From Mucilaginibacter sp. (GTDB lineage Bacteria > Bacteroidota > Bacteroidia > Sphingobacteriales > Sphingobacteriaceae), in assembly GCA_028288305.1 (NCBI GenBank), contig JAQBOA010000023.1, positions 1 to 56,148 on the forward strand: a stretch of 56,148 nucleotides of DNA, read 5' to 3'. Positions 36,481 to 45,271 of the stretch are shown piece after piece. A program made the translations under genes and the position numbers. Below the pieces are notes generated by a model. It made no database searches. It saw only the letters and a list, made by a program, of their open reading frames with translations, and had not been told where the DNA came from. Each line of letters begins with the position of its first letter. Positions within the stretch are counted from its first letter, which is position 1.

Positions 36481-38058
36481 GTGGTTACTACTGATAGGAA
36501 AAAACTTGTTGAAAATATCTCCAATCCCGAAAAGCTATGGGACCTTGTAGTTGTTGGCGGTGGCGCAACCGGTTTAGGCACTGCCCTCGATGCTGCTTCG
36601 CGTGGTTATAAAACGTTGTTGCTTGAACAGGCTGATTTTGCTAAAGGTACATCCAGCCGGAGTACTAAACTGGTTCATGGCGGTGTCCGTTATTTGGCGC
36701 AAGGTGACATAGACTTAGTAAGAGAGGCTTTATACGAACGTGGTTTACTTTTAAAAAATGCTGCACATCTTGTAAAAAACGAATCCTTCATCATTCCGAA
36801 TTATGAATGGTGGAGTGGTGCGTTCTATACTATCGGGCTAAAAATTTATGATCTGTTGGCGGGTAAATTGAGTTTTGGACGGTCAAAACATATTTCAAAA
36901 GCAGAAACAATAAGCCGGCTTCCTACCATACAGCAAAAAAAACTGCGTGGCGGCGTGGTTTATCACGATGGCCAGTTTGATGATGCCCGGCTTGCTATAA
37001 ATTTAGCACAAACCTGCCTGGAACAAGGGGCTACTGTGTTAAACTATTTCCAGTTCAGGGCATTTATTAAGGTAGATAACAAAATAACAGGCGTTGTCGC
37101 CAAAGACGTGGAGTCGGGTAAAATATACCGGATTAACACCCAAATTGTAATAAATGCAACAGGTGTATTCGTTGATGATTTGATTCAAACAGATGAACCA
37201 CATAAAAAGCCGCTCGTTAGACCGAGCCAAGGTATTCATATTGTGCTCGATAAATCATTTATGCCGGGTGAAGATGCCATAATGATCCCTAAAACAGACG
37301 ATAGCCGGGTGCTTTTTGTTTTACCATGGCATGGAAAGGTATTAGTAGGAACTACGGACACCCCTCTAAATTCACATAGTTTGGAACCTATTGCATTGGA
37401 AGACGAGATTGCTTTTGTGTTGCGAACATCTGGCAAATATTTGGCAAAAGCGCCGACCAGGAAAGATGTCCGCAGCATATTTGCTGGTTTGCGCCCGCTC
37501 GCGGCACCACAAGACGGATCAACAAAAACGAAAGAAATATCACGAAGTCATAAAATTATTGTTTCGGTATCAGGTCTTATTTCTGTTATTGGCGGTAAGT
37601 GGACAACCTATCGCCGTATGGCACAAGATACTGTCGACAAAGCCATTGAAGCTGCCAAATTGCAACCCCGCGCCTGTGTTACAAAAAGCCTGTCTATTCA
37701 CGGCAATAAAACAGGTGCCGACTTTACTGACCACCTTTACATTTACGGAAGTGACCGCGAAGCATTACTCGCCCTGGTGAATGAAAACCCTGAATGGGGA
37801 GAAAAACTATATTTCAGGATGGATTATATAAAAGCGGAAGTGATTTGGGCGGTAAGGAATGAAATGGCACGCACTGTTGAAGATGTTTTAGCAAGAAGGG
37901 TAAGGGCACTTTTCCTTGATGCAAGGGCGGCAATCGATATGGCGCCTGAAGTAGCCAGCTTAATGGCTAAGGAATTAAATAAGGACGAAGACTGGAAAAA
38001 TATTCAGATTGCTGATTTTACGTATGTTGCTGAGGGATATTTACTAATTGGATCTTAA
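36481..38058 (+). CDS. glpD: Aerobic glycerol-3-phosphate dehydrogenase
   Basis: A 525-aa FAD enzyme at the inner membrane, oxidising sn-glycerol-3-phosphate to dihydroxyacetone phosphate and feeding quinone. The FAD-binding motif VVVGGGATGLGTALDAA lies near residue 24; STKLVHGGVRYL and GVFVDDLIQ also fit, and VIGGKWTTYRRMAQDTVD is the classic GlpD signature. The start codon is GTG at 36481; no in-frame ATG lies before the FAD motif. The related glpK and glpF are 2.8 kb downstream, on the same strand. Confidence 0.95.
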   Translation: MVTTDRKKLVENISNPEKLWDLVVVGGGATGLGTALDAASRGYKTLLLEQADFAKGTSSRSTKLVHGGVRYLAQGDIDLVREALYERGLLLKNAAHLVKNESFIIPNYEWWSGAFYTIGLKIYDLLAGKLSFGRSKHISKAETISRLPTIQQKKLRGGVVYHDGQFDDARLAINLAQTCLEQGATVLNYFQFRAFIKVDNKITGVVAKDVESGKIYRINTQIVINATGVFVDDLIQTDEPHKKPLVRPSQGIHIVLDKSFMPGEDAIMIPKTDDSRVLFVLPWHGKVLVGTTDTPLNSHSLEPIALEDEIAFVLRTSGKYLAKAPTRKDVRSIFAGLRPLAAPQDGSTKTKEISRSHKIIVSVSGLISVIGGKWTTYRRMAQDTVDKAIEAAKLQPRACVTKSLSIHGNKTGADFTDHLYIYGSDREALLALVNENPEWGEKLYFRMDYIKAEVIWAVRNEMARTVEDVLARRVRALFLDARAAIDMAPEVASLMAKELNKDEDWKNIQIADFTYVAEGYLLIGS

Positions 38059-38060
38059 TA

Positions 38061-39302
38061 TCAATTGTTAATGCCCCCACCCATAAATTCATTTATAGCT
38101 TCAATAAAATGGCATCCAGGTTGACTTTGAGACCTCATTTTCTGGGCAACGCTATTTACAACCCGCTGAATCTTTTCTTCAATTTTTACTAAGGGACAAA
38201 CACCCCCGCCATTAGTTGAGGGTATTTCATGGTTTATTGAAATCTCATTAAGTTTTGTTTTTATAGCGTTTAGGGCCGGAGCATTTTTACGCATTTGGTG
38301 CCAAGCCATAAACCCGGCTAATTGATCAGCAATAATTTTTTTTGCTTTTGGAGTTTCTGCTTCTCTCCGCTGTAACGTTTCATCTTTTAATTTTGAGAGA
38401 TCATCCACATTAACCATGGTAATATATGGAAGCTCCTGGACAGACGTTTCTACATTGTTAGGAACTGACAAATCAATAATAAGTTTATGGCCTCTATTTT
38501 CGAGATGCGATTTAAGGATAGTTGGATCGCTGGTATTTGTGGCTGTTAATATAATATTTGATGATATGATGTATTCCTCCAATTCACTTAATGGCGCATA
38601 TTTTAAGTTTAATTCTGCTGCCAGTTCAGCAGCTTTCTCTTCCGAACGGTTAATCAATGTAATATTAGTTGTACCCAAATAATCGACTAAATTTTTACAG
38701 GTATTACGTCCAATTTTACCGGTACCTATCAATAATATTTTTTTATCCGCAATAATTTTAACGTTCTCCTTGATGTATTGTACAGCTGCAAATGAAACAG
38801 AAACGGTGCCGCCACTTAACAATGTTTCATTTTTAATTGTCTTAGAAGATTGTAATACGCAATTAACCAACCGCTCTAAAACATAATTAATAAAACCTCT
38901 GTCTTTCGAAAACTTAACCGCATGTTTTAACTGCCCTATAATTTCATAATCGCCTAATATTTGCGAATCTAAACCGGCGCCCACATTAAATAAATGTTCA
39001 ATAGCTGCAACTCCATTCTTTTTGTAAGCTAAACAGGTAAATGTTTCTTTGTCACCGGTTGTTTGTGTACACAATAAATTAATAAGCTGATCAGCGGACT
39101 CAGCAAATCCATAAATTTCCGTACGGTTACAAGTTGAAAGTACTATTAAAGAATCTACATCATAAATTGGAGCTAATTTTAAAATCTCCTCATAATGATC
39201 ATTATTGATAGCAAATTGCCCCCTGGTAATGGCGTCTGTTTTTTTATAATTAATACCTGCAATAAAAAAATTAGAAACTTCTGTAGGTCTTGAGCTTTGC
39301 AT
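38061..39302 (-). CDS. hemA: Glutamyl-tRNA reductase
   Basis: A 413-aa enzyme reducing glutamyl-tRNA(Glu) to glutamate-1-semialdehyde in tetrapyrrole synthesis. The catalytic Cys is in STCNRTEIYGF near residue 57, the NADPH domain has LLIGTGKIGRNTCKNL, and the C-terminal dimerisation helix follows. It converges with glpD, whose stop is 2 bp away. The single-gene placement beside a globin-like gene on the same strand is notable, since both concern heme. Confidence 0.93.
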   Translation of the reverse strand: MQSSRPTEVSNFFIAGINYKKTDAITRGQFAINNDHYEEILKLAPIYDVDSLIVLSTCNRTEIYGFAESADQLINLLCTQTTGDKETFTCLAYKKNGVAAIEHLFNVGAGLDSQILGDYEIIGQLKHAVKFSKDRGFINYVLERLVNCVLQSSKTIKNETLLSGGTVSVSFAAVQYIKENVKIIADKKILLIGTGKIGRNTCKNLVDYLGTTNITLINRSEEKAAELAAELNLKYAPLSELEEYIISSNIILTATNTSDPTILKSHLENRGHKLIIDLSVPNNVETSVQELPYITMVNVDDLSKLKDETLQRREAETPKAKKIIADQLAGFMAWHQMRKNAPALNAIKTKLNEISINHEIPSTNGGGVCPLVKIEEKIQRVVNSVAQKMRSQSQPGCHFIEAINEFMGGGINN

Positions 39303-39539
39303 TTAACTGATTTTTATGTAATACGTAAATTATAGGTCTTCGGTATTTATTTATTGTTGTTGAATTGTCACGATTTAGAAATTGTTCCTTTTAAAAATCA
39401 ACATATAAATTTCTGTCAAGATCTTTTAACGTCTCAAGTTTAATTAATCAAATAACCTCAAATTTTTATGAAATATTAATGATAATTAACATTTATATAA
39501 TTGATCAAAGTCATAAATTAAATATGGATTAGAAATTAC

Positions 39540-39570
39540 ACAGGCCCATATATTATTTTTACGGGCCTGT
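39540..39570 (-). terminator. Hairpin after the globin-like gene
   Basis: CAGGCCC (39541-39547) pairs with GGGCCTG (39563-39569) around an AT-rich loop, 28 bases past the globin-like stop. No long U-run follows, so it may act only partly or stabilise the message end. Confidence 0.5.
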
Positions 39571-39597
39571 TAATACCAATTAATTGCGGTGTTAAGA

Positions 39598-40161
39598 TTA
39601 CATCTGTACAACCTGCGATCTTAAAGACTGAACAATCTTACCGATTGAATTGATAAGGTTGGCTGGAATTTTATTTTTATTTGCTCCCGCTACAAGGTCT
39701 GATACAAACGCATCGAAGTCGGCATTTGTTGCTTTTCCGTTCATGCGTGAATTAGTAGCAGGATTATGGGCATCAGTCATGCTTAACCCAATGTAAATAT
39801 AATCTTTAGCACCTGTTGCACCGGCAACAAACGTGGTTAAATTTTCACTAAGATCTGTATAGCCGGAAAAATTTTTCATTCCAACTTCAGAAAGTAAAAC
39901 AGTAAAATGTGCATTAATCCTGGGATCTGCCGCGATGACAAATATGGTACTGTCAATAACATTCCGGATACCTAAACGACCTTTTTCAATCATTGCGCCT
40001 TGATAAGCAGGGTCGGCTACAAGTGTAGTCCCACCTAAAGAGTCGTATAAAGTATTACCTATTGTAGTAGGCTTTACAGTTGATGAATTTTTGCTGCATG
40101 ATTCTATGATTAGCATAGATAATAAAATTGCAACGACTGGGATAAAAAATAATTTTTTCAT
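39598..40161 (-). CDS. Truncated-hemoglobin-like lipoprotein
   Basis: A 187-aa protein. The signal ends at a lipobox-like ESC (Cys about 22). The rest fits a group 1 truncated globin: LYDSLGGTTLV for helix B start, IAADPRINAHF for the E-side loop, FVAGATGAKDYIYIG, then DAHNPATNSRMNG with the proximal His near residue 130, and the final DFDAFVSDLVAG helix. Truncated globins are normally cytoplasmic; a lipid-anchored, exported one is unusual. It would bind heme at the periplasmic face or outer membrane. Its partner gene lies 19 bp upstream on the same strand. Confidence 0.75.
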   Translation of the reverse strand: MKKLFFIPVVAILLSMLIIESCSKNSSTVKPTTIGNTLYDSLGGTTLVADPAYQGAMIEKGRLGIRNVIDSTIFVIAADPRINAHFTVLLSEVGMKNFSGYTDLSENLTTFVAGATGAKDYIYIGLSMTDAHNPATNSRMNGKATNADFDAFVSDLVAGANKNKIPANLINSIGKIVQSLRSQVVQM

Positions 40162-40180
40162 AATGTTTGTTGATGTGGTT

Positions 40181-40606
40181 TTATATTATTTGAGAAATTA
40201 ATTTATAAAGCTTATAGGTTAAGGAGGAAGCAGCTACCGGGCAGCTATGTTTCAAATCGTTTGCTGAGGGGACAAACCTGTCAGCCTTGAGATTAAAATT
40301 TATTTTAAAATCTTCAACTATTTTATTACCAGTTGTTTTAACCGGGAAAAATGTAAAAACGACAATACTGGCTTGCGGATTAACCAAAACGTGATCAATA
40401 CCTTTTTGATGATTCATCCAAATTGCTATTTTGTTTGCTTCGTCCTGATCTATTTGCTGCCTTATGTCTATCCTGGCCATTATTTTCGAATTAGCGTCTG
40501 GAGTCTTAGGGCGATAAACCCAGTAAATATGAATAGCTAAAACGACTACGAGGAATAAGAAAGTTGAAATTGAATAGAGCAGGATTTTTTTAATGTTTTT
40601 TTTCAT
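40181..40606 (-). CDS. Membrane-anchored protein, possibly HMA-like fold, partner of the globin-like gene
   Basis: A 141-aa protein with one N-terminal membrane segment (about residues 8-30) and a periplasmic domain. The domain pattern MARIDIRQQIDQDEANKIAIWMN, then GIDHVLVNPQASIVVFTFFP and NKIVEDFK, follows the beta-alpha-beta-beta-alpha order of heavy-metal-associated domains, without the CxxC pair. One Cys occurs in HSCPVA near the C-terminus. The homology is by pattern only. It is the first gene of a two-gene operon with the globin-like lipoprotein, 19 bp apart, so a joint role in heme, gas or metal handling is plausible. Confidence 0.6.
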   Translation of the reverse strand: MKKNIKKILLYSISTFLFLVVVLAIHIYWVYRPKTPDANSKIMARIDIRQQIDQDEANKIAIWMNHQKGIDHVLVNPQASIVVFTFFPVKTTGNKIVEDFKINFNLKADRFVPSANDLKHSCPVAASSLTYKLYKLISQII

Positions 40607-40857
40607 AAGGTTGCTTTACATAGTTGTTACAGATTTAATTAATTTACACTTCTGTTACAATTACGAAAAGCCTGATGTCCCTGGTTTTATAAATGAGAAA
40701 TATTTATTTATAAATTAAAAAATGTGGCTTTCGTTATTGTTTTTATTTTATTACCGGAATATTTTTTAAATAATTAAGTATAAATATTTATTAAGACAGT
40801 TAATTAATCTGATTAAAAGCATAAATTTAAGCCCAAACCTAATTGCCAATTTAAACC

Positions 40858-42357
40858 ATGGAAGAAGAGTATATTCTAGCCTTAGATCAGGGTACAACCA
40901 GCTCGCGGGCTATTATTTTTGATCATAAAGGACAGATAAGGTCTGTGGCCCAAAAGGAATTTACTCAAATTTTCCCTCAGCCAGGTTGGGTAGAACATGA
41001 TCCAAACGAGATTTGGTCGAGTCAAGCGGCGGTTGCTGCTGAAGCTACCGCCAAGATGGGCATTAATGGTAAAAATATTCGTGCTATAGGTATCACAAAT
41101 CAGCGTGAAACCACCATTGTTTGGAATCGCGAAACCGGTTTACCAGTATATAACGCTATTGTTTGGCAAGACAGGCGTACCGCAGCATATTGCGACAATC
41201 TGAAAAATGAAGGTTTAACTGGTATGATCCGGTCAAAAACAGGTTTGATCATTGATGCTTATTTCTCCGCTTCAAAAATAAACTGGATACTAAATAATGT
41301 TCAAGGTGCAAAGGAATTATCTGCAGCGGGAAAACTTGCCTTTGGTACTGTTGACAGCTGGCTGGTTTGGAAGTTTACACGCAGTAAAGTGCATGTTACA
41401 GATGTTACCAATGCCAGCCGAACCATGCTTTATAACATACGCACACAAGAATGGGATGAGGAGTTACTTCAAATATTTGATATACCTAAAAGCATGCTGC
41501 CTGAAGTTAAGCAGTCAAGTGAGATATATGGCGAAACGACAACGACCATTTTTGCTTCAAAAATACCGATTGCCGGTATAGCCGGAGATCAGCAGGCTGC
41601 TTTATTTGGACAAATGTGTACCGAACAAGGAATGGTAAAAAACACCTATGGTACAGGCTGTTTTATGCTGATGAATATTGGCGATGAGTTTATTGAATCG
41701 AAAAATAATTTACTGACCACCGTTGCCTGGAAAATTAACGGAAACATTCAATACGCATTTGAAGGAAGCATATTTATTGGCGGCGCTGTAGTACAATGGC
41801 TCCGCGACGGATTGGGAATTATAAAAACATCCGCAGAGGTAGAAACGCTTGCACTAAGTGTGAACGATACAGGCGGTGTTTATTTTGTACCTGCTTTTGC
41901 AGGCCTTGGCGCTCCATACTGGGATCCTAATGCAAGGGGGACTATAGTTGGATTGACAAGAGGAACTACGTCCGGACATATTGCAAGGGCAGCAATTGAA
42001 GCTATAGCCTACCAAACGGTGGATGTATTAAAAGCAATGGAGGCTGATGCCGGGCTAAAAATCAAAGAATTACGCGTTGATGGTGGCGCGACGGGCAATA
42101 ACATGTTGATGCAATTCCAGGCTGATTTGTTAAATTGTAAGGTCATAAGGCCCAAGATAGTTGAAACAACGGCATTAGGTGCTGCATACCTGGCAGGTTT
42201 GGCTGTAGGTTACTGGAAAAATATTGAAGAAATACAGCAACAATGGCAATCAGAAAGAGAATTTATTCCCACAGCTGATTCGGCAGAAGTAAACCTGGAC
42301 ATGGCGGGCTGGAAAAAAGCAGTTTATGTAACACAATGCTGGGCCGGGAAGTCATAA
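40858..42357 (+). CDS. glpK: Glycerol kinase
   Basis: A 499-aa FGGY kinase forming sn-glycerol-3-phosphate. The N-terminal [17 protein letters not shown], the [15 protein letters not shown] and catalytic [19 protein letters not shown] stretches, [13 protein letters not shown] and [17 protein letters not shown] all match GlpK, and length is standard. It begins a glpK-glpF operon, with 28 bp between. GlpD upstream would use its product. Confidence 0.97.
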   Translation: MEEEYILALDQGTTSSRAIIFDHKGQIRSVAQKEFTQIFPQPGWVEHDPNEIWSSQAAVAAEATAKMGINGKNIRAIGITNQRETTIVWNRETGLPVYNAIVWQDRRTAAYCDNLKNEGLTGMIRSKTGLIIDAYFSASKINWILNNVQGAKELSAAGKLAFGTVDSWLVWKFTRSKVHVTDVTNASRTMLYNIRTQEWDEELLQIFDIPKSMLPEVKQSSEIYGETTTTIFASKIPIAGIAGDQQAALFGQMCTEQGMVKNTYGTGCFMLMNIGDEFIESKNNLLTTVAWKINGNIQYAFEGSIFIGGAVVQWLRDGLGIIKTSAEVETLALSVNDTGGVYFVPAFAGLGAPYWDPNARGTIVGLTRGTTSGHIARAAIEAIAYQTVDVLKAMEADAGLKIKELRVDGGATGNNMLMQFQADLLNCKVIRPKIVETTALGAAYLAGLAVGYWKNIEEIQQQWQSEREFIPTADSAEVNLDMAGWKKAVYVTQCWAGKS

Positions 42358-42385
42358 AAAATAAATACAACTAAATCTCAATCAT

Positions 42386-43114
42386 ATGTCTCCATTTATG
42401 GCCGAGTTCCTCGGCACTATGTTACTCATACTTTTAGGCGATGGCGTAGTAGCCAATGTACTGTTAAATGATACAAAAGGAAATAATAGCGGGTGGATAG
42501 TAATAACTACCGGCTGGGGCCTGGCAGTTTTTGTTGGCGTAGTTGTTGCCGGGCCCTATAGCGGCGCCCATTTAAATCCTGCAGTTACTATTGGGCTGGC
42601 CCTTGCAGGTAAGTTTGCCTGGGCAAGTGCATTGCCTTACATTGCCGCACAAATGCTGGGTGCATTTGCAGGTGCTTTTTTGGTTTGGTTAATGTATTAT
42701 AACCATTTTCAAAGGACCAATGCCCCTGACGCAATTTTAGCCGTTTTTTGTACCGGCCCTGCAATCCGGAATTATGTTTCCAATATTGCTAGTGAAATTA
42801 TAGGGGCATTTGTATTATTATTTACTGTTTTTTACATAGCAGGAGCGCAGATCATACCGAGTAAAACGCCAATAGGTTTAGGTTCAGTAGGGGCGCTCCC
42901 GGTTGCTTTATTGGTATGGGTAATTGGCCTTTCGCTTGGCGGCACTACCGGTTATGCCATTAACCCGGCCCGTGACCTTGGACCAAGGATCATTCACTTT
43001 ATTTTTCCAATAAAAAATAAAGGAACAAGTGATTGGAGATATGCCTGGATTCCGGTTATTGGTCCCATAGCCGGAGCAGCAATTGCCGCGCTTTTATACT
43101 TGCAACTGAGATAA
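42386..43114 (+). CDS. glpF: Glycerol uptake facilitator (aquaglyceroporin)
   Basis: A 242-aa six-helix channel of the MIP family. Both NPA boxes are present: GAHLNPAVTIG near residue 66 and YAINPARDLGPR near 192. The Asp after the second NPA box (NPARD) is the hallmark of glycerol facilitators over water channels. It follows glpK by 28 bp, so glycerol entry and trapping are co-expressed. Confidence 0.95.
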   Translation: MSPFMAEFLGTMLLILLGDGVVANVLLNDTKGNNSGWIVITTGWGLAVFVGVVVAGPYSGAHLNPAVTIGLALAGKFAWASALPYIAAQMLGAFAGAFLVWLMYYNHFQRTNAPDAILAVFCTGPAIRNYVSNIASEIIGAFVLLFTVFYIAGAQIIPSKTPIGLGSVGALPVALLVWVIGLSLGGTTGYAINPARDLGPRIIHFIFPIKNKGTSDWRYAWIPVIGPIAGAAIAALLYLQLR

Positions 43115-43229
43115 TTATTTAATCGACATTATACAGAATTGACTATTTTTATAGTTATAAAAAATATCAAATACAATCTAACTTATCACTGTTTATCCTT
43201 TAGTATATTATCGGTGATTAACCTTATTA

Positions 43230-44843
43230 ATGTTTTACATGAAACGAATCTTACTTGTAATTCCTTTTTTATTGTTGTTTCACTCAGCATTCTCTAGTAC
43301 TGGTCATGATAGTCTTTTGTTAAAGCTGAACAATATACTGGATAAAAAGAAGGATTATGACGCTGAAAAATTGAACAGGATTGAAAAATTACAACAGGAA
43401 TTAAATAATGCGACAAATCCTGACCTGAATTTTAGATATCACATTTATTTAAGCCTTTATGAAGAATACAAATCATTTAACTATGATAAGGCTTTTTATT
43501 ATGCACAAAAATTGCTTCAAACGGGCGATTTATTAAAGGACCCGGTAAAAATCGCTTTTAGCAGGATCAAGTTTGGTTTTATTTTACTTTCATCGGGAAT
43601 GTTTAAAGAGGCTTTTGATTCATTAAGAATAGTTAATGTTAAATTACTTGATGATAATTCCAGGAAAGAATACTATTTTTTGACAGCCCGTACTTATTAC
43701 GATATTGCCGATTTTGATAAGGATAATTACTATACACCTATTTACAACAACAGAGCCGGGAAGTACATCGATTCCGGTTTGGCATTAAGTAAAGCTGCTT
43801 CATTTGAATATTTATATCATAATGGATTAAGATCTCTTAAAACCGGTAATATAATTAAAGCTGTTACCAATTTAAAAACCCTGGTTAATAACCCGCATTT
43901 AACAGATCATCAGTTTGCGGTAACTGCATCTACACTGAGCGATATTTATATTCGTAATAATGAGCCCGACAGTGCCATTAACCTGCTAATTGAAGCTGCA
44001 ATAGCTGATATCAGGTCATCAACCAAAGAAACAGCTGCAATGACCAACCTGGCCCAGTTGCTGCATAAAAATGGCGATATAAGAGACGCTTATGTATATA
44101 TTAAACAAGCTTTGGACGATGCTATTTATTATGGCGCGAGGCAACGGGAAATACAGGTAAGCGCTATTTTGCCGGTAATAGCAGGTGAAAGAATCAATTC
44201 AGTTGAAGGACAGCGAAGAGTATTATTCTTTTACGCTTCTTTACTTACTATTTTGGCAATTATAGTGGTTGTATTTGCTATTATTATTTATAAACAATTG
44301 CAAAAATTAAAGCTGGCTGATAAAGTAATTCTTGAAGCTAATCACAATTTACAGGAAACTATTAATAAATTGAATGAAGCAAATAAGATTAAAGAAGAAT
44401 ACATAGGTTATTATTTTAACCTGATTTCTGAGTATATAAACAAATTGGATAAGTTTAAACGATCTGTCGATAATAAATTAACCACCAAACGATTTGAAGA
44501 TATACGTATCCTGGTAAATAATATTAATCTTACCAAAGAACGCGAAGAGCTTTTCATAAATTTCGACAGAGCTTTTCTTAAAATATTCCCGAATTTTGTT
44601 GACAGTTACAATTCGCTATTCAGTGAAGAGAACCATGTTAAATTATTGCCAAACCAATTATTAAACTCAGATCTCCGGATATTTGCATTGGTAAGACTTG
44701 GCATTAATGATACAGAAAAAATTGCGCACATACTGGAGTACTCTGTTAATACCATTTACAATTACAAAGCCCGCATAAAAGGGAAATCAATTATCTCAAA
44801 TGATGAATTTGAAGATGCTATTTTGGCGATAAAGGCCATTTAA
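43230..44843 (+). CDS. TPR-membrane regulator with DUF6377-type C-terminus
   Basis: A 537-aa protein with a signal peptide (about 1-22), a TPR-like helical region (about 30-300), one membrane segment (VLFFYASLLTILAIIVVVFAI near 330), a coiled coil (KVILEANHNLQETINKLNEA) and a cytosolic end that resembles a LuxR-type helix-turn-helix (INDTEKIAHILEYSVNTIYNYKARI). This is the DUF6377 layout, common just upstream of SusC/SusD. It probably senses a periplasmic signal and controls the locus. No kinase or ATPase domain is present. Confidence 0.85.
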   Translation: MFYMKRILLVIPFLLLFHSAFSSTGHDSLLLKLNNILDKKKDYDAEKLNRIEKLQQELNNATNPDLNFRYHIYLSLYEEYKSFNYDKAFYYAQKLLQTGDLLKDPVKIAFSRIKFGFILLSSGMFKEAFDSLRIVNVKLLDDNSRKEYYFLTARTYYDIADFDKDNYYTPIYNNRAGKYIDSGLALSKAASFEYLYHNGLRSLKTGNIIKAVTNLKTLVNNPHLTDHQFAVTASTLSDIYIRNNEPDSAINLLIEAAIADIRSSTKETAAMTNLAQLLHKNGDIRDAYVYIKQALDDAIYYGARQREIQVSAILPVIAGERINSVEGQRRVLFFYASLLTILAIIVVVFAIIIYKQLQKLKLADKVILEANHNLQETINKLNEANKIKEEYIGYYFNLISEYINKLDKFKRSVDNKLTTKRFEDIRILVNNINLTKEREELFINFDRAFLKIFPNFVDSYNSLFSEENHVKLLPNQLLNSDLRIFALVRLGINDTEKIAHILEYSVNTIYNYKARIKGKSIISNDEFEDAILAIKAI

Positions 44844-45271
44844 ACAATCTTGCAAATTTATATTAAGTTATACTTCATTTATATTTCACCCACTTCTTTT
44901 CCTATATAATTACCTCTTTATCAAGATATTGGTAAATGACAGTGCTGATTTTATTTATATTTTAACTTTGAAATTAGCAGCTACATAATTTATCTCTTCT
45001 CTTTGATATGCCAATTATTGCCTGCTAAGAAAGCTTAAGCATTGGCAATTATAGACCACCAAATTCTAAATTTTATTGTGTTATGAAAATGTATCAAACA
45101 TCTTATTTGTTGTTTAAGCGCATTGCCGTATGGTATCCACTATGCAATGGAAGCGGTAAATGTGAAATACTTTTTAATGCACATTTATTTTCCGGATGAA
45201 CCAATGAACATAACCCAAACTTTATATACTCAACAACTAAATCAAATTATAAACCTAAAAATTAAAGCATT
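44844..45271. promoter_or_regulatory. Leader region of the SusC/SusD genes
   Basis: Between the regulator and susC. TGCCAAT (45009-45015) and ATTGGCA (45041-45047) could form a stem around a 25-nt loop containing AAGCTTAAG. A 38-codon ORF at 45083-45199 is probably chance. The SusC ribosome region directly follows. No certain promoter was found. Confidence 0.35.

Noticed and set aside
45083..45199. 38-codon ORF in the susC leader
   Set aside because: Short, no conserved motif, no clear ribosome site; could be a leader peptide but nothing supports it.
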